Shown: piece after piece, positions 60,904 to 64,000 of the stretch
Numbering within the stretch: position 1 is the stretch's first letter
How the letters are laid out: each line of letters starts with the position of its first letter
Source: Hellea sp.
GTDB taxonomy: Bacteria; Pseudomonadota; Alphaproteobacteria; Caulobacterales; Maricaulaceae
Assembly: GCA_020629545.1 (NCBI GenBank)
Contig: JAHDDC010000003.1
Span: 1-64,000, forward strand
DNA length: 64,000 bases
Reading direction: 5' to 3'
Program-made: the position numbers and the translations under genes
The notes under the pieces: generated by a model
Database searches by the model: none
Told to the model about the DNA's origin: nothing
The model's input: only the letters and a program-made list of their open reading frames with translations

Positions 60904-61638
60904 CTAGAGGAAAAATTTAAGCAGGCTAACAGGTAGAATAAAAAGAAAGAATACGATGATAACGGCTGCATAAACAAGCGAAAGCTTTAGCTGTTGTGCT
61001 TCATATTCATGATATCCGGCGCGAATTTTTATCCATTCGCGCTGGTTTTCAAGACCAGGGTCATGAGGCGTGCGACCGTTCCAATTCATCTCATCAAACA
61101 AAAATTCGATTATGCGCGGCGGAACAGGTGGCTCGTCCATCTTTGATCTGTCAGAATAGCCAAGCGGCTTAGACAAATCCAGCGCCCTAAATCCATATAT
61201 GTTCAATAGTTTTTCATGAAGATTCGTTTCGAAAAAAGCATGATCATCAATGCCGAGCGTACCGGCTTTCGCCATGATAGCTTCCCAATGTTTCATCTTG
61301 CGGCGTTTCTTGCTATGGTTGAACAGTAATTCAAGATCCTGAACAATTGACGGAGGCAGCGGAGCAAGCGTTTGATTGGATTCTGTCTCAATCTCAATAT
61401 CTCGTTGGAAAATCTCCTGCGAGGGCGCGATTTTAGCGCGTTCGATAAAAGACTTTTCTTTGAACCGTTGACCTTCCGCCCAGGCTAGGGCCTCTTCATA
61501 GGCCTTGCGTAAGGCTTGAAAAGCATCCGGACTATCTTCGAGAGATGTCTTTTTTAGTCGCTTGGCGTAGGCCTTTTTGATGGCCTTTTCTTTCGTTGTG
61601 GGCTCAGCAAGCCCTAATATGTCCCAGATGTTATCCAT
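60904..61638 (-). CDS. J-domain-like membrane protein without HPD motif
   Basis: 244 residues. The N-terminal 65 residues have the J-domain outline, 'IWDILGLAEPTTKEKAIKKAYAKRLKKT', then 'DSPDAFQALRKAYEEALAW', but where HPD belongs they read 'KKTSLEDSPD'. It therefore cannot stimulate Hsp70 in the usual way, and fits the J-like class. A long hydrophilic helical middle follows, with one transmembrane helix near residue 222-242 ('LVYAAVIIVFFLFILPVSLL') at the C-terminus, so it is tail-anchored with its J-like part in the cytoplasm. Function unknown. No good ribosome binding site precedes the ATG. Confidence 0.75.
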   Translation of the reverse strand: MDNIWDILGLAEPTTKEKAIKKAYAKRLKKTSLEDSPDAFQALRKAYEEALAWAEGQRFKEKSFIERAKIAPSQEIFQRDIEIETESNQTLAPLPPSIVQDLELLFNHSKKRRKMKHWEAIMAKAGTLGIDDHAFFETNLHEKLLNIYGFRALDLSKPLGYSDRSKMDEPPVPPRIIEFLFDEMNWNGRTPHDPGLENQREWIKIRAGYHEYEAQQLKLSLVYAAVIIVFFLFILPVSLLKFFL

Positions 61639-61858
61639 TGTTTCAACGCATATGCCCGAAGATGATCAACTGCAAGCGTTGTCTTAGGTTTATGTCGTCG
61701 GCTGTTCGTTTAATCACCGGTCTCATGATTTATGAGGCGTATCGTTTAGGTCAACAATATTGGTGTTTGAGGCTGATAAGGCCTTGATATTTGTTCGTTC
61801 GCGTCGCATATGCGGCGCGTATTTTGCTTTACGCATAGCCACCGAGAGGATCAACGCC

Positions 61859-63517
61859 ATGGCGCGCCAATTCTGTTACCATATGCAAGGCCTGACTAAG
61901 AAGTTTGGCAATAAAACTATTCTCGACAATGTGCATTTGTCATTTTACCCGGATGCTAAGATTGGCTTGGTCGGGATTAATGGTGCCGGTAAATCGACCT
62001 TAATGAAAATTATGGCCGGACTAGATAACGAAGTGACGGGCGAACACTGGGCTGCGGAAGGCGTAAAGGTTGGCTATCTACCTCAAGAGCCTCGTCTCGA
62101 TACTGACAAAGATGTCTGGAATAATGTCATTCAGGGGTGTGAAGATAAACAGATATTTGACCAATATAATGCGGTCGCGGCGAAAATGGCCGAAGAATAT
62201 ACCGACGAGATCATGGAAGAAATGACGGCTCTCCAGGAGCAGGTAGACGCCCGGGATGCCTGGGATATTGACAGTAAAATCGAAATGGCCATGCAGGCTC
62301 TACGGTGCCCTCCGGCTGACTCGCCAGTGGATAATCTATCCGGGGGTGAAGCCCGGCGCACGGCGCTGTGTCAGCTGTTATTGTCAAAGCCAGATTTGCT
62401 TTTACTCGATGAACCGACCAACCATTTGGACGCTGAAACTGTTGCCTGGTTGGAAAACTATCTAATCAATTACAAAGGTGCGATAATTCTGATTACGCAC
62501 GATCGTTATTTTCTGGATAATATTACAGGATGGACTTTGGAACTGGACCGGGGACGCGGGCTACCGCATGAGGGGAATTATTCTTCCTGGCTCGCCGCCA
62601 AAGAAAAGCGAATGGTTCAGGAAGGACGCGAATCCGACTCTAAAACGAAAGCCCTCAAGAGAGAGCTTGAGTGGATTAATCAAAATCCGAAGGCCCGGCA
62701 AAGCAAATCTAAGGCTCGGATTAAAGCCTATGATAAATTGCTAGAGGAAGCGGAGAACGAGCAGGTCGGTCATGCAGATATTCGAATTCCTATGGGCGAA
62801 CGCCTTGGCGGTGTTGTAATTGAAGCTAATGATATCTCTAAAGGTTTTGAAGATAGGCTTTTAATCAATGATCTATCATTTCGATTGCCGCCGGGTGGTA
62901 TCGTTGGGGTTATTGGGCCAAACGGTGCCGGTAAAACCACATTGTTTAAAATGATAACCGGACAGGAAAAGCCGGATGAAGGAACCTTCAAAGTCGGTGA
63001 GACGGTGCAGCTAGGTTATGTAGATCAAATGCGTGATAATCTCGATCCAAGCAAAAATGTTTGGGAAGCGATTTCAGACGGTCTGGATATCATCACAATG
63101 GGCAAACGGGAAGTTCCTAGCCGGGCTTATGTGGGCGCTTTTAATTTCAAAGGCACAGATCAACAGAAAAATGTGGGACAGCTTTCCGGTGGTGAGCGGA
63201 ACCGTGTCAATCTGGCTAAAATGTTATCCAAGCCTTGTAATGTCCTCCTTCTTGATGAGCCGACAAATGATCTGGACCGGGAAACCCTGGCGTCACTCGA
63301 AGTTGCACTGGAAAAATTCCCGGGATGTGCCGTGGTCATTTCTCACGATAGATTCTTCCTTGATCGTCTGGCTACTCACATTTTGGCTTTTGAAGGCGAT
63401 AGTCATGTCGAGTGGTTTGAAGGGAATTTCGCTGATTATATCGAAGATAAGAAGCGACGCTTGGGACCTGATGCCGATATTCCTAAAAAGCTGAAATTCG
63501 TTAAGTTTGAGCGATAG
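61859..63517 (+). CDS. ettA: Energy-dependent translational throttle protein EttA (ABC-F)
   Basis: Started at ATG 61859 (MARQFCYHMQGL), preceded by AGAGGAT; the track adds 33 upstream codons. The 552-residue ABC-F ATPase has two nucleotide-binding domains: Walker A 'GINGAGKST', signature 'LSGGEARR' and Walker B 'LLLLDEPTNHLD' in the first, and 'GPNGAGKTT', 'LSGGERNR' and 'VLLLDEPTNDLD' in the second, with the linker 'LKRELEWINQNPKARQSKSKAR' between. EttA binds the ribosomal E site and restrains the first peptide bond when energy is low. Length and linker match E. coli EttA. It has 220 bp of free DNA upstream. Confidence 0.96.
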   Translation: MARQFCYHMQGLTKKFGNKTILDNVHLSFYPDAKIGLVGINGAGKSTLMKIMAGLDNEVTGEHWAAEGVKVGYLPQEPRLDTDKDVWNNVIQGCEDKQIFDQYNAVAAKMAEEYTDEIMEEMTALQEQVDARDAWDIDSKIEMAMQALRCPPADSPVDNLSGGEARRTALCQLLLSKPDLLLLDEPTNHLDAETVAWLENYLINYKGAIILITHDRYFLDNITGWTLELDRGRGLPHEGNYSSWLAAKEKRMVQEGRESDSKTKALKRELEWINQNPKARQSKSKARIKAYDKLLEEAENEQVGHADIRIPMGERLGGVVIEANDISKGFEDRLLINDLSFRLPPGGIVGVIGPNGAGKTTLFKMITGQEKPDEGTFKVGETVQLGYVDQMRDNLDPSKNVWEAISDGLDIITMGKREVPSRAYVGAFNFKGTDQQKNVGQLSGGERNRVNLAKMLSKPCNVLLLDEPTNDLDRETLASLEVALEKFPGCAVVISHDRFFLDRLATHILAFEGDSHVEWFEGNFADYIEDKKRRLGPDADIPKKLKFVKFER

Positions 63518-63602
63518 AACACGAGTTTCAAGACCGTTTTTAAAATCTTTGTTCTTGTCGAATCTATATCGCTAGACATTCGCACTGAAATTCTGTAAAG
63601 CT

Positions 63603-63623
63603 AGTTGAGAATAATTCGCAACT
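63603..63623 (+). promoter_or_regulatory. Fur-box-like 21-bp palindrome before the PepSY gene
   Basis: AGTTGAGAATAATTCGCAACT pairs ten bases on either side of a central A with one mismatch. Its core TGAGAATAATTCGCA matches the Fur 7-1-7 pattern TGATAATNATTATCA at 11 of 14 specified positions. It ends 12 bp before the start codon at 63636, overlapping the expected promoter or leader. Iron control of the PepSY gene is an inference. Confidence 0.45.
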
Positions 63624-63635
63624 GGAAGAAGTATT

Positions 63636-64000
63636 ATGGAAAACCCGAAACTCAGACGGTTGTTGGTCACGCTACACCTCATTTTTGCAGGGCTTTTAAC
63701 GCCGGCTTTCTTATTGGTCGCGATTACAGGGGGCAATTATCTGCTTGGCAATAAGGGGAGTATTGAAAGAACGTCGATTGCGTTGAATCAAGGCGCGAGC
63801 CTGAATTTCAAATCTAATAGCCTTGAAGACGACGTTCGAAAATTACTTGTCGCCAATAACATTGATCATAAATTCGAATATGTAAAAAATCGGGGTACCA
63901 CGATTCAATTAAGGCCCACCTCCAAGACCTATATTGAAATGAAGCAAACACCTAATGGCCTAACAGCCGACTGGATGAAGCCTAGCTTGCAAGCCGGCCT
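63636..64000 (+). CDS. PepSY-associated membrane protein, N-terminal part (cut by window edge)
   Basis: An open frame from ATG 63636 runs through the window end without a stop (121 codons visible), so the ORF track omits it. GGAAGAAG precedes the ATG. The start 'MENPKLRRLLVTLHLIFAGLLTPAFLLVAITGGNYLL' is a single membrane helix of the PepSY-TM type ('R..LH...G....P......TG.. L'), followed by a soluble part that resembles a PepSY repeat ('LEDDVRKLLVANNIDHKFEYVKNRG'). PepSY-TM proteins are often linked to siderophore or iron uptake, consistent with the Fur-like palindrome upstream. C-terminal helices are outside the window. Confidence 0.65.
   Translation, partial: MENPKLRRLLVTLHLIFAGLLTPAFLLVAITGGNYLLGNKGSIERTSIALNQGASLNFKSNSLEDDVRKLLVANNIDHKFEYVKNRGTTIQLRPTSKTYIEMKQTPNGLTADWMKPSLQAG

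Noticed and set aside
1-64000. tRNA, rRNA, prophage, insertion sequence, integron or defence system
   Set aside because: No cloverleaf-like segments, transposase/integrase motifs, phage genes or defence domains were recognised. A tRNAscan and Infernal run would settle the RNA part.

Overview
The window is a gene-dense, housekeeping-rich chromosomal segment of an alphaproteobacterium. It contains about 61 protein genes and no rRNA, tRNA, CRISPR array, prophage or insertion sequence that I could see. Base composition looks like the mid-40s percent GC by eye. The xseB-ispA-dxs-tlyA order, the PleC-type sensor kinase, the HtrA/two-component/GlnE group and the paired beta-helix and di-haem genes (a pairing I associate with Hyphomonas- and Shewanella-like marine bacteria) point to a marine member of the Maricaulales/Hyphomonadaceae. 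That placement is inference; genus and species cannot be read from the sequence.

Layout. 1-5.3 kb (minus strand): a pterin/folate group (QueD-like protein, pteridine-reductase-like SDR, FolB), then UvrC, a PgsA-like paralogue and the start of the true pgsA, plus a Ca2+/Na+ antiporter and a 44-residue membrane peptide. 5.4-14.6 kb: a K+-binding BON-LysM protein, a YafK-type enzyme, the lipoprotein pair of di-haem cytochrome and beta-helix protein, several small exported proteins, TrhO, a GST and a D-2-hydroxyacid dehydrogenase. 14.6-21 kb: Sua5, then rightward lepB, a phosphatase and the isoprenoid/TlyA operon. 21-24.1 kb (minus): three consecutive single-gene units for exported glycine-zipper proteins, one with 40 uninterrupted hexapeptide repeats. 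24.2-29.7 kb: hydrolase, AroC, J-domain proteins, PdxH, DUF1499. 29.7-39.3 kb (plus): PepSY protein, response regulator and kinase, methyltransferase, HtrA protease, a second response regulator and kinase, and GlnE. 39.3-47.5 kb (minus): PleC-like kinase, EAL phosphodiesterase, PepN, TypA. 47.6-52.3 kb: a MarR repressor facing a tyrosine-degradation operon (hppD, VOC protein, fahA and two small genes). 52.4-64 kb: Na+/H+ antiporter, flavoprotein, pyruvate kinase, a LysM/glycine-zipper lipoprotein, S9 peptidase, dienelactone hydrolase, a J-like membrane protein, EttA, and a truncated PepSY membrane gene behind a Fur-like palindrome.

How the genes relate. A recurring theme is the cell envelope: glycine-zipper proteins, LysM proteins, lipoproteins, a YafK-type enzyme, HtrA and two OmpR-family signalling pairs. 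Three promoters for envelope or sensing genes carry direct repeats with an 11-bp period (core TTCAG-N6-TTCAG) and could form one response-regulator regulon. The tyrosine operon has two GTTGT-N4-ACAAC palindromes in its divergent promoter, and lacks hmgA and maiA at the site where they might be expected. Two enzymes look catalytically unorthodox: a PgsA paralogue with a degraded CDP-alcohol motif and a QueD paralogue without its catalytic Cys or pterin-anchoring Glu. All functional names come from motif recognition in the given translations; no database search was possible.
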